A DNA stretch of 64,000 nucleotides from Sclerurus mexicanus (taxonomy: Eukaryota; Chordata; Aves; Passeriformes; Furnariidae). Made by a program: the position numbers and the translations under genes. Positions 51,250 through 64,000 of this stretch are shown piece by piece (position 1 is the first letter of the stretch; each line of letters opens with the position of its first letter). The stretch is from contig VWZF01003276.1 of NCBI GenBank assembly GCA_013396755.1, positions 2,605,346 to 2,669,345 of the forward strand, given 5' to 3'. Under the pieces are notes generated by a model. That model did not search any database. It saw only the letters and a list, made by a program, of their open reading frames with translations, and was not told the origin of the DNA.

Positions 51250-53332
51250 TACTGGACAAAATAAATAATTATAAAGGCAAAAACTGCCATTGAGAGCAAA
51301 CCCTTAAGTATTTTGGTTAAGGACATGAATTTTCCTACTGTGTTACTTTCCACGATACTGCTAGACAAAAATAAAAGCCAATCTATGTAGTCCAAGAACT
51401 AACCTTGCAGAAATTCTATGTTGCTGTACATTTGACAAATAGAGAAAATATTTTAAGATTTAACTCTAGACATGCGCGAGAAAAATGTTCAGTGTGTTTT
51501 ATGCATGTTAAAAAAGCAAACAACTTCCTTTCATTCCAGAAGAGGACCCCACAATAAGACAAGGAGACCAAGTGTGCTTACTATATAAGCCTGTGTCAAG
51601 CTCTATACCTGCATATGATAAAGACAGCCACCTGAAAGGATAAGGGCATCAACTGGCTGATGATAGAGCCTTAAGCCTCCTAAATCACATGGCAACGATA
51701 AATTAGAACTATCTGCCACCTACATCAGATGGTGAAGGAGGCAGGAACACAATGCTCTCAATACCAATTAGTGGCATAATGGAGGCAGTATCTCATGTTC
51801 TAGTGTGTCAAATTCCAGCAGTGCCAGTGAGATCAGAACAGAAGTCACAGCAAGGTCACTGCGATCTGTCAGCAGGACAGCTTCAGCCAAGTATTGCATC
51901 CTAATCCCTGTCTGCTGAGAATCTAGTGGAGGAGAAATGCCTGCAGTTAAAGTATGCCTGCAGCAATATCCTCCAAGGGCATCAGGCTGGAAGTAGAGTA
52001 GTGCTACACAGGATAATAAAATGCAGCTGATTTTAACTGTTGAATGAGCACTTTCTGTTTTGATACATGAATGTACTGAAGTCTGCCTGTTCACAAAATA
52101 CCAAGGACATCAACAGTGTGGCAGGGACACATTACAGTACAAACACCTTCAAACTACACACTACTTCCCCCATTTCCAGCTTGGAAGTGCTGCCTCTGTA
52201 TGGAAAGCTGACTATGCCTGTAGTCACCCCTTTGGCAGCTCACCCTGAAGAGGCAGTTGGTTCATGATATAGTAGCTACACGAATGATTTATCCTCCCAA
52301 CACCACTTGTCAGGAACAGAAATAACGTACCTGCTGCGCAATGCATGAGGGGCAAAGTAAAAACTCATCCTAGCATTTTTTCAATCCCATAGGTAATTAA
52401 TCAGAGTTTATCCACACGTGCTAGCCTACTCTTCTACAGTATGGTCGCACACACAAACATTAACGCACTTCTGTCATGTTTCACACCTGCCCTTGCTGTA
52501 TGTAGCCCCAGCAAGCAATGCAGCTGCAAGAGCAAAGATGGTAAGGAATGCAATTTTTCTAATACACTCAGGAGTGCTTGGAAAACAGGACAGTCATAGG
52601 TTTGGGCTGCAGTATGGTGTGCTGGAGTTTTTGCTTTGTATGTAGATACAATCCTTATGTGCGTGTTACAAAAATAAACATTCTTCCTTTTTTTCCACAT
52701 GCATTGAAAATCCTTGAGGTTAAAAAAGTAGCTGCCTAATTTGGTCAAAGTATGTGTAAATACAATAGAGAGAAGAACCCACTCCTAGGGATTAGAAGAC
52801 ACATTAGTCTCATCTTTGTTCTTTTTGAGGTCCACTGGCTCCTGTTGTTCGCTCGTTTTGCCATTAATCTTCTGTCTGTTGAGAATTATTCTTAGATGGA
52901 CTTATCCTCAGGGAAGAAATTTGGAGTTAAAATTAACTTCTGATTATTCAAAACAGTTGTTGAAATAGAAGAGGTGGGTAGGTCAGTTAGCAGAAGACAC
53001 AATAGCAGCAGTGGCTATGCTGTGCCCTTCTCAGACTTCTGCAAGATTCCATGCAAGTAAGGTTTCACATTGCAGCTGGCCAGATCTAAAAGCCAGATCT
53101 CGCTGCTACAAGAGGTGGGCTGCCTCCTCCACCATTTCTTTCTGTTCGTTCCTGATCCATCCCTTGTGCAGCTTGGCAGCTTAGCAGTGCTGCTCTGGCT
53201 CACTAAATCCTCAGAAGAATATTCACTTAGCTAGTGTTGAGTGAGTTTTTTGTGCGTTCAGTGAGCTGAACTAGGCCATCAAAGGCAAGAGGAGTGTCAG
53301 GAAAGAAAAGGGAGAATTGTGCAATTGATTAC

Positions 53333-53378
53333 AGGAGGAAGAGTAGGAAGAGGGGAAGAGAGGGAGAAATGAGAGAAA
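53333..53378. repeat. GA-rich tract
   Basis: GGAGGAAGAG and GGGAAGAGAGGGAG words form a purine-rich simple repeat of about 45 bases. Confidence 0.7.
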
Positions 53379-54171
53379 TTGGCTTTTACATGTGATGGTG
53401 ACCTATATCTGCTGTACTACACTGTGAGACCCCACTCTAACATATTATAATGGAAGAAAAAAGCAGTTCATTTACCATGTGTGAGGGTCCATTTGTACCA
53501 CTGAATTCTTTCTCTATCTTGCACTAAAGGAGCTCAAATAATCAAGTGACATGACAGAGACTGCAAACTATAGAGGCAGACAAGAGATGTTTTTCTTATA
53601 ACCGCATCACTGACTGGAAGTCTTAGCAAGTGAAAATTCTGTCTTATTCCTCTATAGAAAGAAATTAAGTCAGCTAAGCAATAGCCCAGTATGTGATAAC
53701 CTATAGGCTGTCTAAATAGGTAAATAGTTTGGACGGGTAGGGAAGCATGCAGGCACCAGGAAATTTAGATTTGATCAAGAGGTGGGCCCAATGTTTAAAG
53801 CCTCTATATAAATGCTTGCTATTTTGAAAAGGCCAACTAATTCACCCATTGTGAAGTGCTAGATTTCCTCATTTTTTTTCCTATTTGCTGGCTATTTTGA
53901 AATGTATGATTGAAATAGGGACCGCAGAAATTAGTTGAGGGAAGTAGCATACATTCCCAGCAGAGCCACTCCACCAGCTCAGAGCTACAACTGTTGTCAC
54001 AGGAAAAACTTACCCAACAGTAAAATCCTACTTGTCTGTTCTGCCCCCTCATAACTGAATGAAATGGTCTGAACAGTGTGATCTGGATGAAGGAAGAAGA
54101 AAGTGGGAGATCCACTGGCCAATGAGCAATGGTGCAGTCTGCAAAGAGAAAGCTGAAGGTGAGCTTTCAAG

Positions 54172-54925
54172 ATCATAAAATCATAGAATATCCTCTACTA
54201 CCACTGCAAAGGTTCACTGAAGTCTGATTCCTGGCCCTGCACAGGACCATCCCAAGAATCACACACACCATATGCCTGAGAGCATTGTCCAAACACTTAT
54301 TGAACTCTGGCAGGCTTGGTGCTGTGACTACTACTCTGGGGAGCTCATTCCACTGCTCAACCACCCTCTGGGGGAAGAATGTTTTCCTAATATCCAGCCT
54401 AAAATCTCCCAACACAGCTTCAGGCCATTCCCTCAGGTCCTGTCACTGGTCATGACAGAGAAGAGATCAGTGCCTGTCCCTCCTCTTCTCTTCTCAAGGA
54501 AGCTGTAACTGCAATGAGGTCTCCCCTCAGTCTCCTCTTCTCCAGGTTGAACACACCAAGTGACCTCAGCCTCTCCTCATATGGCTTTCCCTCAAGGCCC
54601 TTCACCATCTTCATTGCCCTTCTTTGGACACTCTCTAAGAACTTAATATATTTCTTATATTGCAGCACCCAAAACTGCACACAGGGTAGAGCAGGACAAT
54701 CCCCTCCCTCGACCGGCTGGCGATTCTTTGCCTGATGCCCCCCAGGACACGGCTGGCCTGCCAGCTGCCAGGGCACTGCTGACTCATATTCAACTCGCTG
54801 TGGGTCAGGACCTTCAGGTCCCTTTTTGTGGTGCTGCTTTCCAGCCTCTCATTCCCCCAGTCTGTACAGACATCCAGGGTTGCCCCTCGAGAAGTGCAGA
54901 ATCCAGCACATACCAGATGTTTCAA
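54172..54925 (-). mobile_element. CR1 LINE, C-terminal ORF2 and 3' end (largest copy)
   Basis: About 750 bases in reverse orientation. The minus strand encodes the last part of CR1 ORF2 in three pieces. The first, from 54964, has LNMSQQCPGSWQASRVLGG and IASRSREG. The second, in another register, has VQFWVLQYKKYIKFLE, RRAMKMVKGLEGKPYEERLR and NLEKRRLRGDLIAV. The third, back in the first register from 54415, has FFPQRVVEQWNELPRVVV. The register changes mean at least two frameshifts, one at a deletion of a few tens of bases near 54.69 kb compared with the consensus. It is 5'-truncated and inactive. Its 3' end (plus-strand start at ATCATAAAATCATAGAAT) matches the copy at 31.8 kb, so both belong to the same or a close subfamily. 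Confidence 0.95.
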
Positions 54926-57461
54926 ACTGTTCTTTGAAACAGGAATAAAGACAATTGGCTCCATCTTCCTGTCTTGATATGTTGAGTCCTAATCTGTGCT
55001 GCTTATATTCTTTGTATGATATATATCCTGTATATCAAAGCTGAGCTTTTTTCCAGGGCAAGGTAAGGCCACTTACCTCCCACTGTCTTTCACTCTGTTC
55101 GTTTGATGGCTGCCTGTGTGGCCTGGTCTTTGCAGATGTCGTGTTTGACGTGGATACCTTTGCCCTTGCCCCATGCTCCCAGGGGTGACAGCACACAGCC
55201 TATTTATCACTGGAATTTTTACCGCTGTATTTCCAGACACTACCACTTCAGCCTTTTTATCTCTCTTCTACACTGATCTTCAGATCCCTCAACCCTCTGG
55301 TCAAACAGCAGCAGCTTGATGTTCAGCTCTCCCCCATTATTAAAGGAGCAGGTTTTTCACTCTTCAGCTCAGACTGACACCAGGCATCTGACACGTTTCC
55401 ACAGTCAAGCAATTTGTGTAAAGACTTTTGGATTTCTGAGGGCCCACTGTGCTGCTGCTTAAAATGTAAAGATGAATGAAAATGAAGAGACTGTAGCCAG
55501 GTTGGGATACTAGATGCTAAGAAAAGGTTTTATGTCTCCCATATCAGGCCTATGATTCAAAGAGCAAGACAGCATAGGTACGGAGTGTATGGGAATGAGT
55601 GCCCAGAGGCTTGTGGGTAGGTGTTAAAAGACTCATTACTTCTTTGTGTGAGTACACGCTCTCAGTGACTCCACTTGGCACTGACAGCTGACAAAAAGCC
55701 ACCAAGGCAGCTTATGACAGAGCTTTCATGTGTGGCTCTGACAGCTGCTTTAGATTCAGCAATGCATCCCAGACTGAAGGGGAAAACCCAGGTTAAACAC
55801 AGAATTAGCAAATACTGAAGGTAAGACCCGGTGCTAGAATCTCTCCCAGTAGCTGAGTCTTTTGTCATCAGCAAAGCAGAGCAGTAATATCCCCATCACA
55901 GAGCAAAGACAAATGGAAAAGTGATGCGATCAGTTGTTAATTTCATAACTTCTCTAGCTGCTATAAAAGTACATCTTTGTCATAACCCATTCATAAGAGA
56001 TTTCTAATTGTGCCAGCACAGACAACTTCTTATGCCGTTGTACCTCCATATGGAATTAAAATCAGCAGCACAGGAAGTCTGAGTAAGTGCACATGAAAAA
56101 ACATCAATAGCAGGGATAATGCCATCACTTCAGAAACACTTACCCACCACAAATAGCTCTCACCAGAGGAAAGATGTAATGTATAACTCTGCTTCAGTCT
56201 CAGTTATGAAGACTGACAAATGAAGAAAGACTTCCTTAATTTGTGCTGGAATCTTGTTCTTGATGAAGCTATTGAATTCAAATACCGATTACTTGACAGG
56301 CTTTTCTTTAAATCTACTCAGCAATTCATTTACTACTTAAAGACTAGCTTATACTGATGAAAGCAAATAAGATTTTGGTAAATAATTTAAGAATCTCTCC
56401 TCTAAATTTACTGAGCACTGTGTTTTATTCCTTATCATAGTAGACATTGATTTGATGGACAAAAATCCCAATATAGTAGGAATATACTTCCACATAAAAT
56501 GTCTACCATAACATTATTAATACAGGACCGCTTTTGAGGGGTTAGGCAGAAGGGACAAGCAACACCTTCTGAAAATAATGATGACTTCAGAGTGTGACAC
56601 CAACTCTGTGCAGCTCACAGCAGTATATGGTTACATCAGGTATCTATTTTGCATTGATAGGTCTCATGATAGGTAAGAGTGTCCTATATTATGGATGCAC
56701 ATTGAATAGTGTCAAGGGAATGGAAGCTGATTTTGGCTTCTGCACTGTTACAGGAAACTGCTCAGCTGACCAGAATTATGTAGCATGTGAAAACCAACCC
56801 CTGACAGACAACATTCAAAGAAAAATCACTTTGTGGTTAACAAGTGTCAGTACACTGATAAGTCTACTAATTCGTATTCCATTGGACTGTAAACATTCCC
56901 CGTAGCTTTCAGCATTCACATTCTGTCATTTTAAGCAGCTGCCTCAACAGGTAAGCCTGATAACACCCAGACAGAGCTTAGAAATATGTTTAAAGATGGA
57001 GAAGTTTAAATCAAGGTTGAGGAACCAGTAAGTCTCAGCCCTACTTCCTCTACTACCACTGCAAAGCAAATGGTCATATGGCTAGTCATTACAATGGCAC
57101 CATCACTACTACCATATCTCATGAAAACCAAAGATGGTTCATCCTCACAAAAAAACCCCAATAGTTGCATTATCTACTACAGAGAAGTAGTTACTGAGAA
57201 CAGTAATTAAGGCACTATTCTTTTACCTGATCTTGATTCCAATCTACTTCTTCCATTATATAACAATAGGTCCATTACTAGCAAAGAGAATTTCACACAA
57301 ATAAAGAGGCAAATATTAGAGCATAAACCTTACTTTCCAAATCATGGCCGCTTTCTTGTTCTCTTTTTTTTTTCTTTTACCCTGTAAGATTAACAGAATC
57401 CAATCATACTAGTGCAAGGATGAAACAGAACAGATTATGTGCTTCAGGGAATGAAACAAAG

Positions 57462-57495
57462 TAGAAAAAAAATAGAAGAAATAGAAAAAAAATAG
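57462..57495. repeat. A-rich 20-bp period duplication
   Basis: TAGAAAAAAAATAG occurs at 57462-57475 and again at 57482-57495. Low-complexity DNA. Confidence 0.7.
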
Positions 57496-59396
57496 ACTGA
57501 TCTATGACTAAGTAAAGAGAGTCAAAAGAAACACAGCAGCTATAGAAGAAAATTAAAAATAGTAAAGATAAGCCCAGTGACTGAAAATCTGAGTTATGAA
57601 ACAGACTCTCAGCACATATGAATGAATGCATTGGCTTTCACACTGCAAAAAAGGAAATCTTTTCATTTCAAGAGACAGAATTTTAAGCCAACTGTCAAAA
57701 AACCCCCAACAATGTTTACAACAACAATAACTGCCCTTCTCATATGAACAACTGCATGATTCCTTCAGTTTTCTGATCCCTTTCTTTAGTGGCAATGCCC
57801 ACCTTCTTCCCACCACCAGCAGTCTGAACCTGTTCTCTTCTTCATGAGGGCAGATGCTCAGGAGGTTCCAAAAGGAACAGATTTCAAACTGACTGTACCC
57901 TCAACCCCCACCTAAACCCTCTTTTTTTCAGCTGGGTCAGTTCCCAACTGCACAAAAAGCAGCTGGGCGACTTAGGAATTAAAGACGGGGCTGGTGTGCA
58001 GAGGTTGGTTAGGACAGCTTAAACAGACTTGCCATCACTTGCCTTAATTCATTGTTCAACAAACTTTGTTTTAGGATCAGCTGGCTCTGCCTCCAAGAGA
58101 GGTAGTTCCTCATCTCATGGATCCACCCTCTCTTTCCCATCCCATGTCTCCATTTCCTTTTGGCAGACATAGATGTTTTTTGCAGCTTTGCAATAAACAG
58201 GATTGGAGAACTTATCCAGAAGAAAAATAGATTTTGCCTTTGTTTTGCTTAAGTCAGTTCTCAAGGGATGCATCTTCCACCTATTTCACCCCACATGTAC
58301 AAACCTGAGGGCATGAGCCAGTGTCTCGGGACAGGGACACAGGACTCACTCTGTCTGAGACTGGCTCAGCTAGTATACCTGTCCATGGAATTACAGTCCT
58401 GTGGGCCCTAAAGTTGTCCTCTTTAGCTGTACACATGCAACCTCTTGTTTATTGTAACTGCATATGTAGCAAGAATGTGACTGAAGTAGCAACCCACAAA
58501 TAAATAAATCACCTCTCATGTTCACTCCAGTTACTTCCAGTTAACTGGATGGTTTCTTAATGTGATTGCCCAGTCTGACAATAGATATCTGTGAAACCTT
58601 ATTGCTCAAGGTCACTTCTAAATAACATGATTCCTGTCAGCAATGGCAATCAGAAAATCCTGCTCAATCTAGCTCTTCAAACATCCATGAGTAGACACAA
58701 TTTGCCTGAAGTCAGAGAAAATGACCCACCACCCCTGCCTTTTATTTAATCCTTTGATCTATCTCTAGAAGAACTGGTGAAAGTGAAAGCAAGGAAAAAA
58801 TTTCCTAGTGTGCTGATGGAGAAGACCATTTGAGACCTCTTCAATCAACCTGGCATGTCACTGTACTGACAATTAGCAAGGGCAAAGACAATACATTACT
58901 GAAAAACAACGTAATTCTTCAAGGCTGACACAGGAGCCAATTCAAAAGCAAAGAGAAGAAAGACAGTAAAGCCATTCAGTCATCTAGCCTAGGTAGTGGG
59001 TATTTTGAAAATATGAGGGAGGCAACTTCCCATTATGAAAGAAACAATTCACATTGTGTTGGGTAAAGGGGACAAACAGCACAGCCAGTGCAAGGCAGCA
59101 ACTGGACAAAACACACAGTGCTGGCGAAGATCCTGCTGTCTGACCCAAGCCTGGTCCTGAACCTGAAGTTTCACACTCAGTCACTGCGACAAGCCATGCA
59201 CTGTGTCTTGTACAGGTGCCATCAGTCCTTCCTTCCCTGTCTGCTCCTGCCCTTATGTCAGCTGTAGCATTAATTCAGCCAGGGGCTAACTCAGAACAAC
59301 TGGATGATCCATATGAAAACTCATCAATATATTTGCAGGGCAATACCATTATTTTCAACAGCATCATGGTCTTAATCTTGCTGGGAAACCATAGCT

Positions 59397-59440
59397 GAAT
59401 CTATGGCAGAACCTCTTCAGAATGAGAATCTATGGCAGAA
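59397..59440. repeat. 15-bp direct repeat, 29-bp period
   Basis: GAATCTATGGCAGAA occurs at 59397-59411 and 59426-59440, with related flanking words (CCTCTTCAGAA and TTTCTCAGAA), so the duplicated unit was about 29 bases and has begun to diverge. Confidence 0.85.
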
Positions 59441-60856
59441 TTTCTCAGAAACCTCAAAGTGCAAAAATCTAATTGCAGGAGAGGTCTGTATCTTAAAGCA
59501 CCACCAGCTTTGAAGACAGAACTAGGTTGTGCAGAAAACTTTTATTTATCAAATATTTGAATGGCTCCCAACTTTTTTAATACAACAAAAATCTGTCTTT
59601 GAAGGAATCCTTATATTTTGATCATTCTAGCAAAACCTGCTTTTGTCAACACTTCTATTTGCAATAGATAGCCTGCTGAACTGAAAAAAAAACACATAGG
59701 AAATATTTCCTTCTTAGGGTGGTTAGAAGGGAAAATTGCCCGTGGCTTTAGGAGATACTGTGGAGATGACATAGCTATTGCTTTAATAAGGCTTTTTGAT
59801 CCTGTCTCACACAACACACCAATAACCAAATGTGAATATTGTCAAGTTACAGATATTATCTGCTGACCACAAAGCAAGTTGGAAAACTATTCAAACAGTA
59901 ATTTTCACTAGGTTTCTCTAAGTAATTTCATACACTAAGAATGCCTTACATGGAGTTCCTGTTAGACCTGTTAGGTGCACAGGTCTTACTCTGTTTTCAT
60001 TACTCTCTTGGTTGCTAATGCAGCAAAAACACTTTTCAAGTGATAACAAGATGAGAAGTGTTGCAAGCACCACAGTGGCAATAAACAGACTTCAAAATGG
60101 CCTTGAATAAACATGGCATGTGATTTAGAAATGGCGAGTTCAAAGTACTACACTCAGAGAGAAATAATTGCATAGTGGGCAGGAGTTCTGAATATGAAGT
60201 AATCCATTGCCACAATATAAAGAACTCCAGAACTGTTCCAAGTTCATCCTCAACAGATTGGATAATCTTAAGAAGCCACTATTTCCCTTAAAACTGCATG
60301 TTGACCCAGGCTTCTAGATAGACCCATATTAGTTCTGGTAATTTAAAAGGGAATAAAAAAATGAAATCCACTTATTTCTTAAAAAAAAATAATTATAAAC
60401 GTAAGGTGTCATTTCAGGGTTAATACGATAAAAATTAGCTCTGCCACCTTGTCCATGAACCACTTTTCTCCTTTTTCAGTTTGACAACTTATTTCTGAGA
60501 AGCCAATGCATTATATTGAGAACTTTAAAGTACAGGATCTTCACAGTGCAAATGCCAAACTCTTCCAAGAATACAAGACCCGTATTTGTGCAGTAACAGT
60601 ATGAACAGGCGTAGTAGATGAAACAGCAAAGATATCTAGTGTTAAGTACATGTTCTTATGAAGTCACTTAAGACCAGCTGTTTAAAAATTACATATGAAT
60701 GCCTCATTTAATTGACTACAAATAAGCATAGAGCATAGATATTTTTCTTAGTCAATCAAACATGTAGGTGTCTAAAAATATTCAAGTAAAATAAATGCAA
60801 GTATGTCAAGTACAATATATGAAAATAATGTTTTTCTGGTTTTGGTATAATGCCCT

Positions 60857-60906
60857 ATAATCACTAAGGTTGAAAAAGACCTCTAAGATCCCTGAGTCCA
60901 ACCATG
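60857..60906 (-). mobile_element. CR1 LINE, very short 3' fragment
   Basis: ATAATCACTAAGGTTGAAA, then AAGACCTCTAAGATC and GAGTCCAACC, on the plus strand are the reverse complement of a CR1 3' tail of a different subfamily from the longer copies. Only about 50 bases are convincing. Confidence 0.8.
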
Positions 60907-60909
60907 ACT

Positions 60910-63900
60910 CATATATTATCCCTAGAAGCAACTGTACTTCAAGGATGATTGTTTTATTTGTCATATCTGACGTCTACATTTCTACGGAGATCAGGATGAC
61001 ATGGGAAAGTAAATTTGCACATGAAATTTGTGCAGATGCATATATTAGTTTCAGAAGTGTTCACTTAAGAAAAGAAAAGATAAAATGTTATTTAAATCAA
61101 CTCAAATACTTGTACCTTAATTGATGACCAATGAATGGAATCAAATTTGAGACAATCTTCCATCTTCCTATTCCATTTATTGTAACCAACTCAAATGCAC
61201 CTTTTATTCTTTTCCCTCTCTGTAATTTCAAACTCCATTCACATCTTTAAACTCTTCTCCACCAACCTGAATGAGAAAACAAAATTCTGATATTGGAAAA
61301 CACCCTCTATCTACCATCTTCTTCAGTTCCAATAGTGATTATGGGACAGAGGGAAAGCATGCCTACAGTTTTAAATGTTCTTCAGTGTCAGAAAGTATTA
61401 ATGAAGTACCTTCAGTTCTGCCTAATTTTAAAAAAAGCATAGCAGGACAAGAGAAACCAAGGAATAATGGAGAATATGGCCATTCAGAATGTTATCATCC
61501 ACAAAATTCAGAAACTGCATCCAAGCAGATTCATCAGTATTACCCAGTAGCTCCTCTGCTGCTTCACAACTTGTGGTTAGATTCCACTGCTGACAATGAA
61601 TGCAGGAAATTGGTTTGAATCTCGTGGACACACTTCACCTTTCATTTAAGGGGACTGTGAAAAAATCCCCAAAGTTCATCAGGAAAGAAAACGAAACAAG
61701 AAAATGGAATTCTTAAAAACATAAACCATGATATTTTTCCCTTAGTCAACATTAAGCAAGACTGAATAATCTAGGCAAAAGGACAGCAAGATATGACTTT
61801 GGTCCTTCAGATGCACAGTGTATAAAACAAGCAGTTCACGGCAGAGCAAGAAGAGATGGGTTTCATGTCTGACAGCAGCACTATTTCACACAGTGTGAAC
61901 AACTTCTCCATCTTAGATCCCTCTCTGTTCTGCCAACCAAGCTGTTTGAGCAACCAAGCAATGACTTTGATCAGAGAATTGATCAATCTGTAAAACAACC
62001 CAGTAAAGTAAATGGTTATTTTCAGGTGGATCCGTTATGAGTCTTGTTAAGTGTGCGAGTGCCTAAACAGATGGTACAGCACGATGGAAGAATCCCCGAA
62101 TGGACATGAGCAAGAAGCCAGGAGCACTTGATTAAGTTGACAGTGGCACTTTAGAAATACACAGAATGACACAATACAACAAGGATAAGAAATCTTGAGA
62201 TAGCCGCACAAATAGAAGTAATTTAACATTGATCCCAATCTTACAACACCTCAGATCCAACAGAGAAGCCGACTCAGGGAGTTCCTGTGCCTCCAGGCTC
62301 TTTTTCTGTTCATCAGGTGTGCTGACCAAACTCATTCTATGTTGAACTGAATATTGGTTCAAGAAAAGCAGTTGGAGTGAAAAAAATGTCTGAAAGAAAA
62401 GGAAGACAAAAAGGTATTCAAGATCTCAAGGAAAACTTATGTAAGGCTATTTCCTATAAATCTTACATCAAAACAACTAAATTAGTTGTAATTCTTATTT
62501 TCTGTTCTGTGGTGCAAATCTGTGTGTTCACTGAGACATACTTTAAATGAAAAGTTTCCAAATACGATGTGGCTCAAGTTCTTTTTATTATTTTGCATCC
62601 ACATAAGAGAAACTAAGGAGCACAGCCAATTAAAATAAGGCAGCTACAATGTACCATTTCATCATGCCCAGGGAGAGGAAAACAAGCACTGGACCATATA
62701 TCTCCAACACCCTGACATCAAAACAACTATTTTTCTTTTTCAATTCTGTTTATTTGGACAGGCTTAGGAGGTTGCCTATTTCATAAAATAGGGATGATAA
62801 CAGAAAACCAACTTCAGAGGACTTATCCCCAGTTACCCCGGAACAATGTATATGGTTTAAAGCAGATGACATGCACCATTCAAGTAACAACTCACCACAC
62901 GTGAAGACCAGCCCATGTGAGAACAATTGTTCTGATTAACACCAGACAGAGATCATATGAGCAAGGGAGAAAGAAAGCAAAAGTACATGAACTCCACACT
63001 TAGGTTTGTAAAAAACACAAAGGGAAGTTATGTTCACAACTTTTTTCTGAAAGTCAATGAGATTTCGACATCTGAATTTTCCACTCTGAAAAATCATTCT
63101 TTTGTCCAATCCAAATCACAAGTTGACACCCAAGCTGGTTTAACTCCACCTAAAACGTGCTTGCTGAAGGACACTGTGGTGGTCTCACAGACATCACATT
63201 ACCATTGTATACTTGGAGAACTGAAAACTGATCTAGCCCACATGAAAGCCTTGAGATTCCATGTATTGCACTTGGTAATTACATAGTTACTTAAAATAAT
63301 GAGAAAACTGTGACTTTTCAGAAGAAATTAAACCATGAGAAGATTCTGCTATATACATAATATTACCACCCATTTGAATTCTATTCTAAAGCACTAGAAA
63401 ATTATTACAGGGCAAACCTCTTTTGTGAAAAATAACTCACTCTTCTTTCTTATCTCTAATTTCTGTGAAATAGAAGAGTTTCTTTAACACCTACCAGATG
63501 TTATTCTCATTGTATTAAGGAGATAATTTTATTTTCTTAGATGCTGTCTCTTACTAGACACACAGGGTGTATGCACAGCACAAAATGCCTTATAATGAAA
63601 CCAACATACATTACAAAAACACTGCATATAACACCACATTGACTGTGATGCCTAAGTAGTATTTTAAAGTGTTTACATATGTGCTTAAATACTGTCCTGA
63701 AGCCTCAGCAAAATCAAGTACAGGACACTTATATACAAACTTAATAACTCCCAGATAACATAATCTGAGTTTGACAGATATTATCAAGATTGTCATTACA
63801 ACTGGAGTATTTGATTGCAAACAGTACCACAGGCACTATATGAAAGTTCCATTCCAGAAATAAAAATACTGATTAAACTACTTGAAATTAAGGACAAATA

Positions 63901-64000
63901 CTGCACAACAAACTTCATCACAATGATTATATTTGTCAGTTTCAGTTGACTGAAATACATTTTCTGTCTAGGGATACAGCCTGTATATGCATAATCTGTA
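60910..64000. other. Non-coding stretch
   Basis: No supported gene or transposon. Open frames of up to 115 codons (plus, 61271-61618) show no recognisable features. Confidence 0.5.

Larger units (their letters stand above)
35825..54165. other. Non-coding stretch with scattered small features
   Basis: About 18 kb with no supported gene and no recognised transposon. It contains CpG-richer patches at 37.9-38.3 and 45.4-45.8 kb, small tandem duplications at 39.0, 40.0 and 41.6 kb, pyrimidine, A-rich and purine tracts, the longest open frame of the window (47.9-48.5 kb, minus) and a protein-like frame at 50.9-51.25 kb (minus). Each is listed separately. Nothing else was seen. Confidence 0.5.
54930..60850. 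other. Non-coding stretch
   Basis: No supported gene or recognised transposon. It contains an A-rich repeat near 57.47 kb, a short duplication near 59.4 kb, and an unidentified 103-codon plus frame at 56594-56905. That frame has a hydrophobic segment followed by several cysteines and an NCS glycosylation-type motif, but it resembles nothing I can name. Confidence 0.5.

Noticed and set aside
54514..54937. Plus-strand frames over 54.5-54.9 kb
   Set aside because: Antisense of the CR1 copy.
56594..56905. 103-codon plus frame with a hydrophobic segment and cysteines
   Set aside because: Length is ordinary for chance and no family order of motifs could be recognised.
1..64000. tRNA, rRNA, snRNA genes, CRISPR arrays, bacterial-type operons
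   Set aside because: No B-box-like tRNA word in context, no U6/7SK/5S-like sequence, no regularly spaced repeats, and the composition and transposons are those of a bird chromosome.

Overview
The window is vertebrate nuclear DNA from a bird, most likely a passerine. Five fragments of CR1, the dominant avian LINE, are readable. A block at about 25.2-27.7 kb contains a long terminal repeat of a type I recognise as common in passerine genomes. The rest is AT-rich, with A-rich and CA/GA simple repeats and no bacterial-style gene packing.

I cannot support any intact protein-coding gene. The longest open frame, 182 codons on the minus strand at about 48 kb, is near the length expected by chance in 64 kb of six-frame sequence. 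No frame has a domain I can name, apart from the C-terminal tail of CR1 ORF2. No tRNA, rRNA, snRNA or CRISPR array was seen. The window therefore looks like a gene desert, or the inside of a very large intron.

Layout: 1-21.1 kb is single-copy-looking DNA with simple repeats, one GC-rich patch (12.9-13.2 kb) and one protein-like minus-strand frame (18.7-19.0 kb). A CR1 tail lies at 21.2 kb. An endogenous retrovirus remnant lies on the minus strand at 25.2-27.7 kb. Read from high to low coordinate it has a roughly 0.6 kb LTR with an R/U5-like end, then directly a second and unrelated LTR of about 1.08 kb, then a tRNA-Phe-type primer binding site, then a few hundred bases of decayed internal sequence. 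A single N between two 33-base near-identical copies marks an assembly join inside the first LTR. CR1 copies follow at 31.8-32.1 kb (minus), 35.5-35.8 kb (plus, complete 3' end), 54.2-54.9 kb (minus, longest) and 60.9 kb (minus, short). Between them lie CpG-richer patches at 37.9-38.3 and 45.4-45.8 kb, several small perfect tandem duplications, and a few unexplained open frames, the most protein-like at 50.9-51.25 kb.

The clearest biology here is transposon history: one LTR element abutting another, with priming inferred to be by tRNA-Phe, and CR1 insertions in both orientations. Nothing in the window shows a cooperating gene system.
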